From Monoplex corrugatus (taxonomy: Eukaryota; Mollusca; Gastropoda; Littorinimorpha; Ranellidae): DNA of 64,000 nt. The DNA lies in contig CM060312.1 of assembly GCA_030674185.1 (NCBI GenBank), positions 67,861,737 through 67,925,736 on the forward strand. Reading direction: 5' to 3'. Under the pieces are notes generated by a model. That model worked only from the letters and a program-made list of their open reading frames with translations. It made no database searches and was not told the DNA's origin. This document shows, piece by piece, positions 30,902 to 41,600 of the stretch (its first letter is position 1; every line of letters begins with the position of its first letter). The translations under genes were made by a program, and so were the position numbers.

Positions 30902-30960
30902 GTCATCATCATCATCATCATCATCACTAACATCATCATCATTAACATCATCATCCATTC
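30040..30960. repeat. Trinucleotide arrays (CAC, CAT, CGT, CAG) with a duplicated block
   Basis: Nearly all of the sequence is ACC, ATC, GTC and CAG triplets. A non-repetitive phrase, TTTTCATTGTGTTGGCACGT, occurs at about 30196 and 30735, each followed by TTATCATTACCACC, indicating a duplication with a period near 540 bp. Long His, Ser or Asp ORFs are artefacts. Confidence 0.9.
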
Positions 30961-30992
30961 AGCGTAACGTAAAACATTAACAAGACAATTCT

Positions 30993-31809
30993 ATGTGTCA
31001 GCGGAGAAAGGAAGTCTCGACAGAAGAGCAACATCGTAAAAACAAAATAGTGACCTTTTGGATGAACCGGGTGAAAGAATGGTACCCTGACCGCCACACT
31101 AACACCAACTTCCTTCCACCCCAGCACTTCAACAGAATTCAATACAGCATCGAACACGTAGCAGGCGAGCCAGTACTAGTTCCTGAAATGCCTTCCACGC
31201 CGTCAGGCGGTAAAGTGGGACCACTGTACCCCCCACACACACAAGTCCAGCTCCGTCACTTTCTAAAGTAGCGGGTTCTGTGTGGACTCAACTCAAGGTC
31301 CCTCTGCTCCTTTACCTCGTTACCAAGAAACTGACGTCAATGATGACATCGCCACTGAGCGCGCGCTGCACTGTATCCGTGTGCTGTCGGAACGTCGTCA
31401 GGAAATCATGATGGTGATATCCCGCCTAGAATACAGAAAATATCTGGACAAGAAAGCTGACCGTATCCACGCTGCTGATTTCCATCTGTTCCCCCAACCT
31501 GAAGAGAAATTAGGGAAGAAGTGTGATGGGGAGTGTGACTTGATCATACATGTAGTTCACCGACAGTGTGGGATCATTGTTGGGGAAATCAAATCTGTAG
31601 GAGCTGATAAAGGGCAGACAAAGCAGCTGGAACAGGCAATCATCAAACGCGTAAGAAAAGCCGTTGGCCAGCTGGACAATGCTGCAGCCATTTTGGGTCA
31701 TCTCCTTACTGACGTGGCTCCTGTGCCCATCATCAAAGCCATTTTCCTGCCTAACATCACTTCTGATGAGCTGATGCAGGCGCTTAAACAAGATCTTCAG
31801 CTGGAACAG
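30993..31809 (+). CDS. NERD/PD-(D/E)XK nuclease-like protein, 5' exon, one frameshift
   Basis: The first part (from ATG 30993) encodes a basic, Trp/Tyr-containing N-terminus (FWMNRVKEWYPDRH, IEHVAGEPVLVPE, GGKVGPLYPP) and reaches a TAG at 31269-31271. A one-base shift around 31269 opens the frame that continues from SGFCVDSTQG to a clear donor after QLEQ (CAG|GTTAGT, exon end 31809, phase 0). The second part has an acidic residue in GECDLIIHVVHR followed by GIIVGEIKSVG, the D...ExK arrangement of PD-(D/E)XK nucleases, most like NERD domains, and then a Gln-rich helical stretch (QLEQAIIKRVRKAVGQLDNA). Family members would cut or bind DNA, but catalysis here is inference. The frameshift could be a real lesion or a sequence error; a 60-bp intron is possible but would remove a well-formed coding block. 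An earlier exon is not excluded. Confidence 0.65.
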
Positions 31810-31839
31810 GTTAGTCTGGTGTTGCTTGTGAGGTTATTG

Positions 31840-31841
31840 TT

Positions 31842-31887
<46 letters not shown>

Positions 31888-31948
31888 CACACACACACAC
31901 ACACCACAACACACACACAGCGCGCGCGCGCGCGCGCGCGCGCGCTCG
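31840..31948. repeat. (TC)n-(AC)n-(GC)n compound tract
   Basis: TC repeats, then AC repeats, then an uninterrupted alternating GC run of about 26 bp at 31920-31945. The tract begins about 30 bp after the splice donor at 31809. Confidence 0.95.
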
Positions 31949-32029
31949 TGGCGTTATTTTGATGTCCTATTGTGCCTCAGGTTTTCCAGAGACAATAGAT
32001 ATCCTCTAGCATTTTTCAGATGACTTTCT

Positions 32030-32400
32030 GTGACTTTCAATTTATGTCAAGAAAATCTAAAGTCACAATATTTGGGGAAGCGGACTTGTTAGCAGTACGT
32101 AAATGTTGAACATATGTTCAATGTCCTGTAGAGGTTATTGATAGTTTTAGATATTTTGGCCTTTGTTTCACCACAAAAATGTGTTTCACCTACACAGTGA
32201 GAGAATCAGCTACTATAGGAACACAGGGGGCTTGACAAATGCTGAAGTGCTTATGGTGGCTAGGTAGCTTATAAACACATATGTAATTTTGTCCTTGCTT
32301 GATATGCGGAACAGACTGTGGGGGTATTAGTAGTCTGATATCCTCGAGAAACCTGAGATGGCCTGGCTTAGATATCTACGTTTCACAGGATAATTGTAAG
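32030..32400 (+). pseudogene. LINE RT C-terminal fragment
   Basis: Fragments such as FRYFGLCFTTKMCFTY and LKCLWWLGS resemble the post-RT region of non-LTR elements, with stops and frameshifts. It lies in the intron of the nuclease-like gene. Confidence 0.45.
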
Positions 32401-32689
32401 ACTGAAGCGTTTGGAAGTCACAGACAATTATTTAATCAGTGATGCACTGGAATTCCTCGTGCAGGTGTGTGGCCTGTATGCAATCATTTTGCAGGATGGT
32501 TTTGAGCACTTTGGTCTTGGCTTAGTGTCTCCACATGTTAAAGACTTCAGTCTGAAAATAACTGGATATTCACGTCTCCTGTCCGTCTCTGAATGCAACA
32601 ATCATCAATGTTTTAGAAAGGAAGGAGAAGAGCGTGGGAGCTTGAATGTATCACTTAATCTGTTCTGCACTGGCAAAGGTTAATCCCCC

Positions 32690-33880
32690 TCCCCCTTTAC
32701 TCTCATTCTGGCCAGCATGCCATTGTGAAGGGAAGCAATTAGCCAGACAAGCTTCTGAGAGCAACCAAACTTCCGTCGTTGTATCTCCCGTAGGCCCATT
32801 TGCTTAACAATGTCAAGACCTTTGATCAGATCTACAAACATCATAGTGCTAGTTGTTTTGCTCAAGACACATGTCTTGCAGCTGGCAGGTGGCAAACACC
32901 CAGCGCTCGTTCCCTTTCCACCTACGAAAGCCACTCTGAGACTCAGGAATGCTGGGCTTGGCTACATGAGTGATGACTTTGTTAAAGATGAATCTGTCTA
33001 GAATGTATCCATAGTGCGCATCAGATATCCCATGATGATTATCACAGGAAGCCTTTCATTGTTCCGTCTCTCACAAATGTGTATGCCCATAGCAAATATC
33101 AGATGTTCAGGCATTTCTTCCTTCTTCCATATAGACATGTCCAAAATTGTCAGATTCTCCAGGAGACCTCGTCCCTAATCCTGAAAATATATGTCCATAT
33201 ACCATCAGCTCCTGGTGCCTTCCCAGGCGTGATTTGTTTCAGGTCTCTCGCAGTTTCAGAACTGGAGGATGGATCTGCCAAGAGATTCTTTTACTAGAAG
33301 TCTGGGGAATGTTGCAGTGGTATTGTCAGGTATTGTCCACTGCATGTTCACCATGGTTAAAGTGCACAGCACAGCGTGATGTCAACTGCCTCTGTCAGCA
33401 ATATGACATGGTCAGAAACTGATGAGTCTTGAAGTGCAAGCCATCGGTCTGTACACTATACGGGGGTCATCCTGGAGTTCTGCAGCTGTCGTCTCCCACC
33501 ACTAGCTTTTTATCTGTCGACGCTGCTTCCTGTTGGTGGCACTTTTAGCTTTTCTGATCTTATAGGACTTGTCACTGAAACGTTCTTGTGAGTAGAGCGG
33601 AGTTTGCTATAAGCTTGCTGATCTCTTGATCACATTCATCAAACCAATCTCAGCTTGCGTTGTACAAAGCCCAGGGAGTCATGTGCAGTGCTGTAGATAG
33701 CTTCTTTGAAGGTTTTCCATTTTGCCTCTACGTTCTCTCCTACAAACTCTGTGTTGGATGTTTTTTCCTGGAGCTTCTCTTGAAGGGTGTCTTTATGGGT
33801 ACGCAGACTGGCGACATTCGGCTTCTGCAGATACTTATCACTGGTTGCTTGGGACACACATGCATACACACATACGCTCG
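32690..33880 (-). pseudogene. Decayed LINE (linker and RT)
   Basis: On the minus strand, a pre-RT linker is readable near 33.65-33.85 kb (SLRTHKDTLQEKLQEKTS, WKTFKEAIYSTAHDSLG). RT pieces are near 32.7-32.9 kb (VDLIKGLDIVKQ, FGCSQKLVWLIASLHNGML). The catalytic core is not intact and several frames are needed. Confidence 0.6.
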
Positions 33881-33904
33881 TACATATGCATACACACACG
33901 CATA

Positions 33905-33934
33905 TAATTAATATATAATATTATATATATATAT

Positions 33935-33970
<36 letters not shown>

Positions 33971-34100
33971 CATACATACATACATACATGCATACATACA
34001 TACATACATACATACATACATACATACATACATACATACATACATGCATGCATACATACATACATCCATACATACATACATACATACATACCTATATATG
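33905..34100. repeat. (TA)n, (GA)n and (TACA)n microsatellites
   Basis: TA-rich sequence, then GA to about 33968, then TACA units to about 34092. Confidence 0.95.
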
Positions 34101-34267
34101 TATATACATTTACTGTCATTTCATGTTCTCGTTTATGTGATCATGTTTTGTTTACATATACATGTACCACACACGCACACATAACGATGCAGATGACGGC
34201 AACGACGACAATGAAGAAGACAAACACAACATAGATGACGACAATCAGTACTACCTGTCTTTTTCAG

Positions 34268-34737
34268 GATTTCTGTCAGTGTTTAGGTACCACAGACCTG
34301 TCCACAGCCGTCAGCCGATGTTTATGTGCCGACTCTATGCCTTCCAGCCAATTCCTTTTCTCCCTCCATCCTCCATCCCCCTCTTCATCACCCCCATCGG
34401 GTCCAACCGATCCGTTCCGGAGGACCAACATCAGAAAAACAGGCGAATCATCAAGTGATGATCCTGCTGATGAAGCTACCGGCGATGCATCTGATGGTGA
34501 TGGTGGTGGCGGTTGTGATGAGGATGAAGCTACTGGCGATGCATCTGATGGTGATGGTGGTGGCGGTTCTGATGAGGATGAAGCTACTGGCGATGCATCT
34601 GATGGTGATGGTGGTGGCGGTTCTGATGAGGATGAGATGATGTGCAAGCTGACGACCTGGTGGAAGGGGATCACGAATCACAGATGTAATCCTGATCCCT
34701 GCATGACGGATGATGTCTACGACCAACTCCTGGCCAG
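34268..34737 (+). CDS. Nuclease-like gene, second exon with acidic triplicated linker
   Basis: The acceptor is TCTTTTTCAG and the exon starts in phase 0, matching the phase-0 end of the exon at 31809. It encodes FCQCLGTTDLSTAVSRCLCA, a Ser/Pro-rich stretch, an acidic linker of three 18-residue repeats (DEATGDASDGDGGGG), and a closing block with WWKGI and CMTDDVYDQLLA. The donor CAG|GTAAGA leaves the exon in phase 2. After it I find no further exon before the deacetylase promoter at about 41.6 kb on the same strand, so the gene may be truncated here or have a very long intron. Function of this part is unknown. Confidence 0.65.
34457..34635 (+). repeat. In-frame 54-bp tandem triplication
   Basis: Three nearly identical units contain GGCGATGCATCTGATGGTGA and stay in frame (54 = 18 codons), giving repeated Asp/Glu/Gly-rich blocks. 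Near-identity implies recent expansion. Confidence 0.9.
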
Positions 34738-34973
34738 GTAAGAACGGTCTTTATTCCCCACAAACGTGTTTCTCTAGTCCTGTGTGTGGTGTAGGGATGG
34801 GGTGCTGTGGTGCGAAGAACACCAATTCCTGAAACCGATCTTAGAGTGGAAAGGTGAAAGATTATCATCTCATCATCATCATCATCATCATCATCATCGT
34901 ATTGTAAAAAAAACTTTGCCAGCTTTTGTGGACATTAAGGTGGCATGAAAAATGGGGAGGAGGGCGTAAGAGC

Positions 34974-36386
34974 TATAATAATAATAATAATTACAATATT
35001 TATATAACGCAAAATCTTGATAAAATCAAATCTAAGCGCTGAAGCAGACACACACGCAAGCACGCACGCACGCACGCACGCACACACACGCACGCACACA
35101 CACACACACACACACACATACACACACACACACACGCATGGCTATAAATGGGGAGAAAGAATAAAAGCAATAAAAGCAAGAATAAAACCAATGGAAAATT
35201 ATAGAGAGCATAGCATATACAATTATATATTATAACCATGTGATTCCCTCCGAGCGGAGACAGGCTGCAGAGGGGGGTTAGGATTTTATGCAGAAGAGAA
35301 AAGGTGAGTTTTGAGAGCGGACTTGAAGGAGACAAAAGTAGGTTGCTGACGGACTGAGAGAGGAAGTTTGTTCCAGGAGAGTGGACCAGAAACAGAGAAG
35401 GCTCGTAGACCATAGGTATTGAGCTTAGTGCGTGGAAAGCGAAAAGTCAGAGGATCGGAGGCAGAGCGGAGGGTACGTGAGGGAACATAGATCTCAAGTA
35501 GGCTTGACAGGTAATCGGGGGCTGCGTTATTGAGGCTTTTGTAGCACGTGGTGTCTAGTTTGTACTGTATGCGCTTTGATACAGGGAGCCAGTGAAGTTG
35601 TGCCAGGAGAGGAGATATGTGGTCAGTTTGAGAAACAAAGTTGTTCATGGAGAGGGTAGAGTCAATGCAGACACCAAGGTTTTTAGCTGAATCAGAAATT
35701 GGGACTGATGTGTTACATAATGGGAGAGAAAGAGGAGGCAGCTGAGAAAGTTTCTGACGGGTGCCAATGAGGATAGCTTCTGTTTTGTCGTCATTAAGCT
35801 GAAGTCTATTGTGTGTCATCCAGTTCTTAATGTCCGAGTAACACTCAGTGGTGCGAGTCAACAGGCGCTGTATATTATCAGGTGAGTCACTGTCTTGAAG
35901 TTGGGTGTCATCAGCATAGAAGTGGTGTTTTATAGAATGGGAGTTGATGATGGTGGACAGGGGGGAGGTGTAAAGAGTGAAAAGAACAGGGCCAAGGACA
36001 GATCCTTGTGGAACACCACAGGTCAGGTATGCAGGTTGAGAGTAAGTGCCATTGATGAGAACGGTTTGTTTTCTGTTGGATAGGTATGAAGTGAACCAAG
36101 ACAGAGCAATGTCAGAGATGCCAAAAGTATGATGAAGTCTAGAAAGGAGAATACCATGATGAATGGTATCAAAGGCTGCAGACAGATCAAGGAGTGTGAG
36201 GAGAGAGACTTTGCCAGTATCAGTTGCAAGGAGGAGATTGTTGAGAATGTGTAGTAGGGCAGTTTCAGTGCTATGGCACTGGCGGTAGGCTGACTGGAAA
36301 GGATTGAGGAGATTGTTGGCAGACAGGTGAGAGTTCAGCTGGTTGAGCTCAAAGGAAATCTTCTTTTCTAAGCCGATAATCCTCAC
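34974..36386 (-). mobile_element. CR1/L2-like LINE (copy 3) with RT ORF and 3' UTR
   Basis: The 366-codon minus-strand ORF carries RT blocks: SAYRQCHSTETALLHILNN, LLTLLDLSAAFDTIHHGI, CGVPQGSVLGPVLFTLY, FYADDTQLQD, LSWNKLPLSVRQ. The N-terminal endonuclease is missing, cut at a CAA/CAG array near 36375. An in-frame deletion of about 67 residues, joining FVSQT to DHISPLLAQLHW, removes the thumb/post-RT region present in copies 1 and 2. The 3' UTR at 34974-35286 has the (CA)n array and AT-rich (AAT)n tail seen, inverted, at 8310-8645. The frame is otherwise open. Confidence 0.88.
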
Positions 36387-36712
36387 AACAACAGCAACAG
36401 CAACAACAACAACAGCAACAACAGCAACAACAACAACAACAGCAAAAACAACAACAACAGCAACAACAGCAGCAGCAACAACAGCAATAGCAGCAACAGC
36501 AGCAACAACAACAGCAACAAGAACAGCAACAACATCTACAACAGCAATAGCAGCAGCAACAGCAACAGCAACAACAACAGCAACAACAACAACAGCAACA
36601 ACAATAACAACAACAACAACAACAGAAACAACAACAACCTACAACAACAAACAACAGACAACAACCTACAACAACAACAACCATCACCACCACCACCACC
36701 ACAACAACAACG
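36375..36712. repeat. (CAA)n/(CAG)n array
   Basis: CAA and CAG triplets with few interruptions, then CAC triplets near 36680. Confidence 0.95.
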
Positions 36713-36912
36713 AAAGTTTCAAACGACTAACTGATTCACTAAAAGCAAACATGCCTGCCCACAATAGGCCAGACAGCTGCCAAGCACTGGTTGACTTGAT
36801 GTTGGCACGGAACCGCATCGATGGGGCAAAGAGGATTTCCGTGTCCCAGTTCTCGAAACAATGGGTAGTTCAACTGGACTTTGTGATACGTATTGAAGGA
36901 AGTGGAGTGAAG

Positions 36913-36914
<2 letters not shown>
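36713..36914. other. Short coding-like segment, unassigned
   Basis: The plus strand reads LVDLMLARNRIDGAKRIS and SVSQFSKQWVVQLDF without a stop, between two microsatellites. No homologue, start or splice site is convincing, so I do not call a gene. Confidence 0.25.
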
Positions 36915-36962
<48 letters not shown>

Positions 36963-37077
36963 GGACAGACGGACAGACGGACAGACAAACAAACAGACAG
37001 AGACAGAGAGAGAGAGAGAGGGAGAGAGGGGGGAGAGAGAGAGAGACAGACAGAGAGAGAGAGAGGGAGAGAGAGAC

Positions 37078-37140
<63 letters not shown>
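36915..37140. repeat. (GA)n microsatellite with GACA units
   Basis: GA dinucleotides with GACA/GACG interruptions near 36960-37000. Confidence 0.95.
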
Positions 37141-37145
<5 letters not shown>

Positions 37146-37213
37146 ATGGAATAAATATGTGATGTTGGCTCATTTCAAGGGAGACTGAAATCAATGAACA
37201 TGTGTACAATCAC

Positions 37214-37391
37214 CGAACCCTTTGAATCCCGCACCATATCCACCAACTGCAAAAAATTAACTCTTTGACTCTCTCACCCTATCCACCAGCTTCCTGTAGG
37301 GTGAGGGAGTCAAAGGGTCAAGTTTTTGCTTTGCTAACATGAGTTGACAATGCAGGATGCTGGTGGACAGGGTGCGGGAGTCAAAGGGTTC
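37214..37391. mobile_element. TTAA-family palindromic MITE
   Basis: Contains inverted modules AACTCTTTGACTCTCTCACC and GGTGAGGGAGTCAAAGGGT, then GGGTGCGGGAGTCAAAGGG, as in the other copies. Ends are less regular here than at 45605 or 48901. Confidence 0.8.
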
Positions 37392-38760
37392 AGCTTATCT
37401 CAGACCTAGAAAGCAGTACGAGATGTCTGAGATCGTTTTCTATACCATGAGGAAAACTTATACACCTAAACTGTAAATCTGTTTAGTAGCTATCATATTC
37501 TGAGCTCTTTTCGTGCTTTTCATCTGTTCGATGCAAATATCAATCACGGGCATATTAAACGCTACGTATCTACCGTGGTTTCTTCTTCTAGTGCATCAGC
37601 ACCTTTTCCAAAGTTACTGTATTATTCAATTCTCAATACACCATGCTTTTGTCTTCCACTTCTTCTTCCTCACACTGAATTCAAAAGCAGCAAACAAGGC
37701 GATGGTTTATTCGTTTATAGATTATTGTCCCCCGTCAAGGACAAGCACACAAACGGAAGCTGTCAGGACAATTGTTCAGACGATCAAAACAAATAAACAA
37801 ACAAACAAAAAACAAACAACTGGATCTGCATGTCAAGAAACGACAATGGAACGTACCTTAGAAAAACTGACAGTTTGTAACAGTACTTTCGTATCTGTAG
37901 ACCTAATCAAAACTGATCTGGGAAAATTATGAAGTTTAACGTTATACATTGTAGTTTCATAGTATTAAGTACTGGTAACGGTACTTTCATGTCTGCAGAC
38001 TTAATCAAAACTGATCTGGGAAAATTATGAAGTTTAACATTACACATTGTAGTCTCAAAGTACTAAGTACAGAGCAGTATAAATAACGTCATGTTCTTTC
38101 GTATTATTGCACAGTGTTGAAAATTAAATCAGTGTCAATGTGTCTTTTGTGTCAATAATGATGCTGAGCTGTTTCAGGAATACCAATGCTAAGTCGTGTG
38201 GTTACAAATCACAAGCGTCGATATGATTTCAACTACACGATTTAAAGATCAGGTACGCTTTGAAATGTTCTAAACAAAGTCAAACCGCTCACCATAGTTA
38301 ACACGGAAATTCCAATCTTGCCATCTACGTACAATAAGTCTTTCTCTTAAAGTCACATAGAATTGACTTTATTCCCTCCACATCTTGATCAAACTGGAAC
38401 ACGCCCTTCTTTCACGAAAGGATAATTTCAGTCTTTTCTAAATGAAGGATTCGCTAATCCAGTCAAATCTAAAACTCTTTAAACAAAACTAGCAACAACA
38501 AAAACAAACAAACAAACAGTAATTCATTATGTTTTTCATCAACTACTATCAACAATAAAGGGATATAACTTGTGTTCATCCTGACAACGAGAGTAATTGT
38601 GATTTTCCGTCACATTCTCCTCAACCCAAATGCCGGCGCCTGATAGCAAGCAACGAAGCAAGAAATTGGTTAAAATGCAGCTCGACTGCATATGACTAAA
38701 CAATATCCATCTGATCAATAAAAGCAACATAAACTGATCTGTTCAAAAAAACAAAAAAAA
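37392..38760. other. Unique AT-rich sequence with a ~98-bp tandem duplication
   Basis: At 37876-37974 and 37975-38072 a unit containing AACTGATCTGGGAAAATTAT is present twice in tandem. The remainder of the region shows no gene or known repeat. Confidence 0.6.
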
Positions 38761-38925
38761 GAAGAGAGACAGACAGACAGACAGAGACAGACTGACTGAC
38801 TGACCGACAGACAGACAAACAGGCAGACAAACAGACACAGAGACAAAGAGAAAGACAGACAGACAGACAAAGAGAGAGAGAGAGATACAGACAAACAGAC
38901 AGACAGACAGACAGAGAGCGAGAGC

Positions 38926-38959
<34 letters not shown>

Positions 38960-39185
38960 AAGAGAGACAGACAGAGAGAAAGAGACAGAAGCAGACAGAG
39001 ACAGAAAGAGAGACAGAGAGAGAGAGAGACAGAGAGTCAGAGAGAGAGAGAGAGAGGGGGGAGAGAGAGGGAGAGAGAGACAGACAGACTGAGAGACAGA
39101 CAGAGAGACAGAAACAGACAGAGAGACAGACAGACACAGACACAGACACAGACACAGACACACAGAGACAGAGCGACAGAGAGAA
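38761..39185. repeat. (GACA)n/(GA)n microsatellite
   Basis: Mixture of GACA and GA units throughout. Confidence 0.95.
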
Positions 39186-39303
39186 CAGCTTGGTTTTCAC
39201 ATAGTAAAACCTCAGCTAGTAAACCTCGCCGCTGTTAGAACAGTTGTGAAGGCTCGGGTCTGAGCTGGGGTAGAAGTGAGAACCTCGCCCCGTTTACTAT
39301 TAT

Positions 39304-39560
39304 TTGGTTCATCCAGCTGATGCCAAGGATGCACCTGAGGTTGTAAATCTGCTGTTACAGAACCACACCTCCAAACATCACGATCCACCAACAGTTCACA
39401 AATTCAACTTCCCTCCATCCTTCTCCCACGATCCGGCCACTGATCCAGAAACCCTGCACCTTGGTGCTTTATTCCAACAAGTCAGCATCTGTCAATCATC
39501 TCCTACCCACCCTCCACAAAGACACACTCGTCATACCATTCTGGCTCAGTCTACGAGTGA
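39304..39560 (+). other. Coding-like stretch, unassigned
   Basis: About 85 codons are open (AKDAPEVVNLLLQNHTSKHH, then HKFNFPPSFSHDPATDPET) after a possible acceptor TTCATCCAG. It could be a decayed exon, perhaps of the upstream nuclease-like gene, but I cannot show a matching phase or motif. Confidence 0.25.
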
Positions 39561-39900
39561 CAGAATGGTTCAGCATTCGCCTGCCAATAAATAAACTCGA
39601 GGTTCCAGGGTTCGCTCCCCGTAGAGGCCTCGACTTTTCTCCTCAGTTTGACCGGAAAACCGAACTGAACGTCTAGTCCTTTCGAAGGGGACGAAAAATG
39701 AGTTGGACCCGTGTGCCTTCTGGCTGCGCACGGTAAAGATCCCACTGCAGTTGAAAATCGTGAAGAACAGGGCATTGCTCGAATGCCTTGGTAAAAAACA
39801 TTGGAAAGATAGGTTGATTTCCCAGGTCCCATCCCTTGAAGACCAATTAGCCTTCTTGCCTTTTTAAGTCTGGTTAACAAAAAAACAAAACAAAACAAAA
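39561..39900 (+). repeat. tRNA-derived SINE C, copy 1
   Basis: The head has GAATGGTTCAGCATTCGCCT and a box B-like GGGTTCGCTCC. The body has GTGCCTTCTGGCTGCGCACG and TAAAGATCCCACTGCAGTTG, ending CAATTAGCCTTCTTGCC followed by an A-rich tail. The body recurs at 63175-63370. Confidence 0.8.
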
Positions 39901-40019
39901 CAAAAAAAACGTGAACAAGAATATGAATTTCAAGTGAGGGAGAGGGGGTGGGCGCAGTCCTCTTGGTGCTGGCGCTTGCGCCGGGAAAGTTGAGGTCTCT
40001 GCCACCCCACTCCCCTACG

Positions 40020-40225
40020 ACCCCAGGGTTATGGCACTATCTAGGTAGGACCTCAGGACCTGGCCTGCTCATGGGTTTATGTGCAGGCTCAAGGCTTGCG
40101 CCGTGATCATTCTGGATCTTCTCCATTATATGGCACCTGTGACGTCAGTGCATATGGAATTCACTCTGAGCCCGGAGGTGTCATCTTGAGAAACTGACAC
40201 TGAAACTGAAACTGAAACTGAAACT
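40020..40225 (-). repeat. SINE E, copy 3
   Basis: The reverse complement begins with TTTCAG repeats, then TCTCAAGATGACACCTCCGG, and ends with GAGGTCCTACCTAGATAGTG, uninterrupted. Confidence 0.85.
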
Positions 40226-40304
40226 CAGTCTGTAACTCCTTCCTTCCAGCCCTTGTTCTCATTCTTTATCAATCCCTCTCTCTATCACCCTACGGGCGCA
40301 GTAG

Positions 40305-40440
40305 TCAAGTGGATATACTTCGGATTTCTAATCAGAAAGTCCTGTGTTCAATCCACCAAGAGAAGTCGGCCTAATGGAGATTTTACTGACCTCCTAGGTC
40401 AACATGAGTAGATCTGCCAGTGCTTAAATCCCCTTAGTAT
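40305..40440 (+). repeat. tRNA-derived SINE D, copy 1
   Basis: Head with GCAGTAGTCAAGTGGATAT and box B-like TGTTCAATCC, then a body with GATCTGCCAGTGCTTAAATC. A second copy is inverted at 47455-47592. It abuts the ATC-type tail of the next RTE copy. Confidence 0.7.
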
Positions 40441-40975
40441 ACATCATCATCATCATCATCATCAAGTACCCTGCCACATGGCGTTGGCGATCATGGCCCT
40501 CCATATGCTTCTATCCCTTGTTGCCTCAAGCACATCTTCCACCCTCTCTGTCTCCAGCCACTCTGCAAGTCCGTCCAATATTTTTTTTCCCTGGGTCTAC
40601 CTGGTGCTCTCTTTCCCTCCAGCTTTCCTATTGTGACTAGGTGCTCTAATTCCCCTTTCCTCATAAAATGGCCCATAAATGTTGCCTGTATTTTCCTAAT
40701 CTTCTTTATGAATGATCTTCTTGTGTCTGCCTCCTTCAAGACTGTCTCGTTTGTTTTCTTTGCTGTCCATGTAACTCTCAACATTCTTCTCAGAAACCAC
40801 ATCTCGGCTGCCTCAATCTTGTTCTGTTTTTGCGTGTTGATTGCGTGTTAAAGTACTGAATAGTAACACACACACACAAGCACCCACACACACTCACTCA
40901 CAACCGTATAACATTATCGGTTCTATATAACATTCAAGAACTCTCTTCCTGATGTTAATTGACAGGCACCAATTC
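40441..40975 (-). mobile_element. 5'-truncated RTE LINE (3' end), interrupted
   Basis: Matches the 3' end of the RTE at 18128: (ATC)n tail, CTGCCACATGGCGTTGGCGA, and coding for FLRRMLRVTW and APGRPREKK on the minus strand. A CA-rich insertion at about 40855-40905 separates the part that resumes with TTCAAGAACTCTCTTCCTGA. Confidence 0.85.
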
Positions 40976-41600
40976 ATGGCCAGACAAACCAAGAAGAATT
41001 AGTATGTGTATGCATGCCGAAAATCAGATAAGCACATTAAAGATCCCGTCAAGCCATATAAGTGATTGGTTTATCCCAACCTGAAAACACCCAGCATGAC
41101 ATGCTGGCAAGCAACAGCAAGTTAAGAGGAGAATTAAAAAAAAAGAAAAAAGAAAAAAAAGAAGGGCTTTAGCTAATAACTCGCACTGTTGGAAAATGAA
41201 ATATCATTATCATCGTTATCCTCTTTTGTCACGCTTTACTGTTCTCTTTAGCTTACCGTTTTCTCTCTTTGTATATTCATCAAAGACATAAACTTCAAAC
41301 ATTGCTTATGTTAATTATATCATTATAAGTGCTAATGTGTCATATGGTGTTTCATCAAGCACCACAATGAATGTCACCAATAATTCGTTGTTCGTTTATT
41401 CCCCGCCCACTTTATTCTTTTTTTCTTTTCTTTTTTCTTTTTTTTTTTTTTTTTCTTTCTTTCTTTTTTTTTTTTACACAAATGTCAGTTTGTTGTTGTT
41501 GTTGTTGTTTTGTTTTCTTGTCTCATTTATTTTATCCTTTCATTTTTTGTCGTGGGAACAGGTGGGACAAAGCCGCAATGTTTAGAGCTAAATGTAACGA
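40976..41600. other. Upstream flank of the deacetylase gene
   Basis: A short stretch near 41030-41100 (ATTAAAGATCCCGTCAAGCC) resembles a SINE body. A T-rich run lies at 41405-41480. No gene is recognised. Confidence 0.4.

Noticed and set aside
31282..31284. Start of a separate 226-codon gene
   Set aside because: The codon is GTG and the sequence reads as a continuation of the block ending at 31268 after a one-base shift; the ORF's C-terminal end past 31809 is intronic microsatellite.
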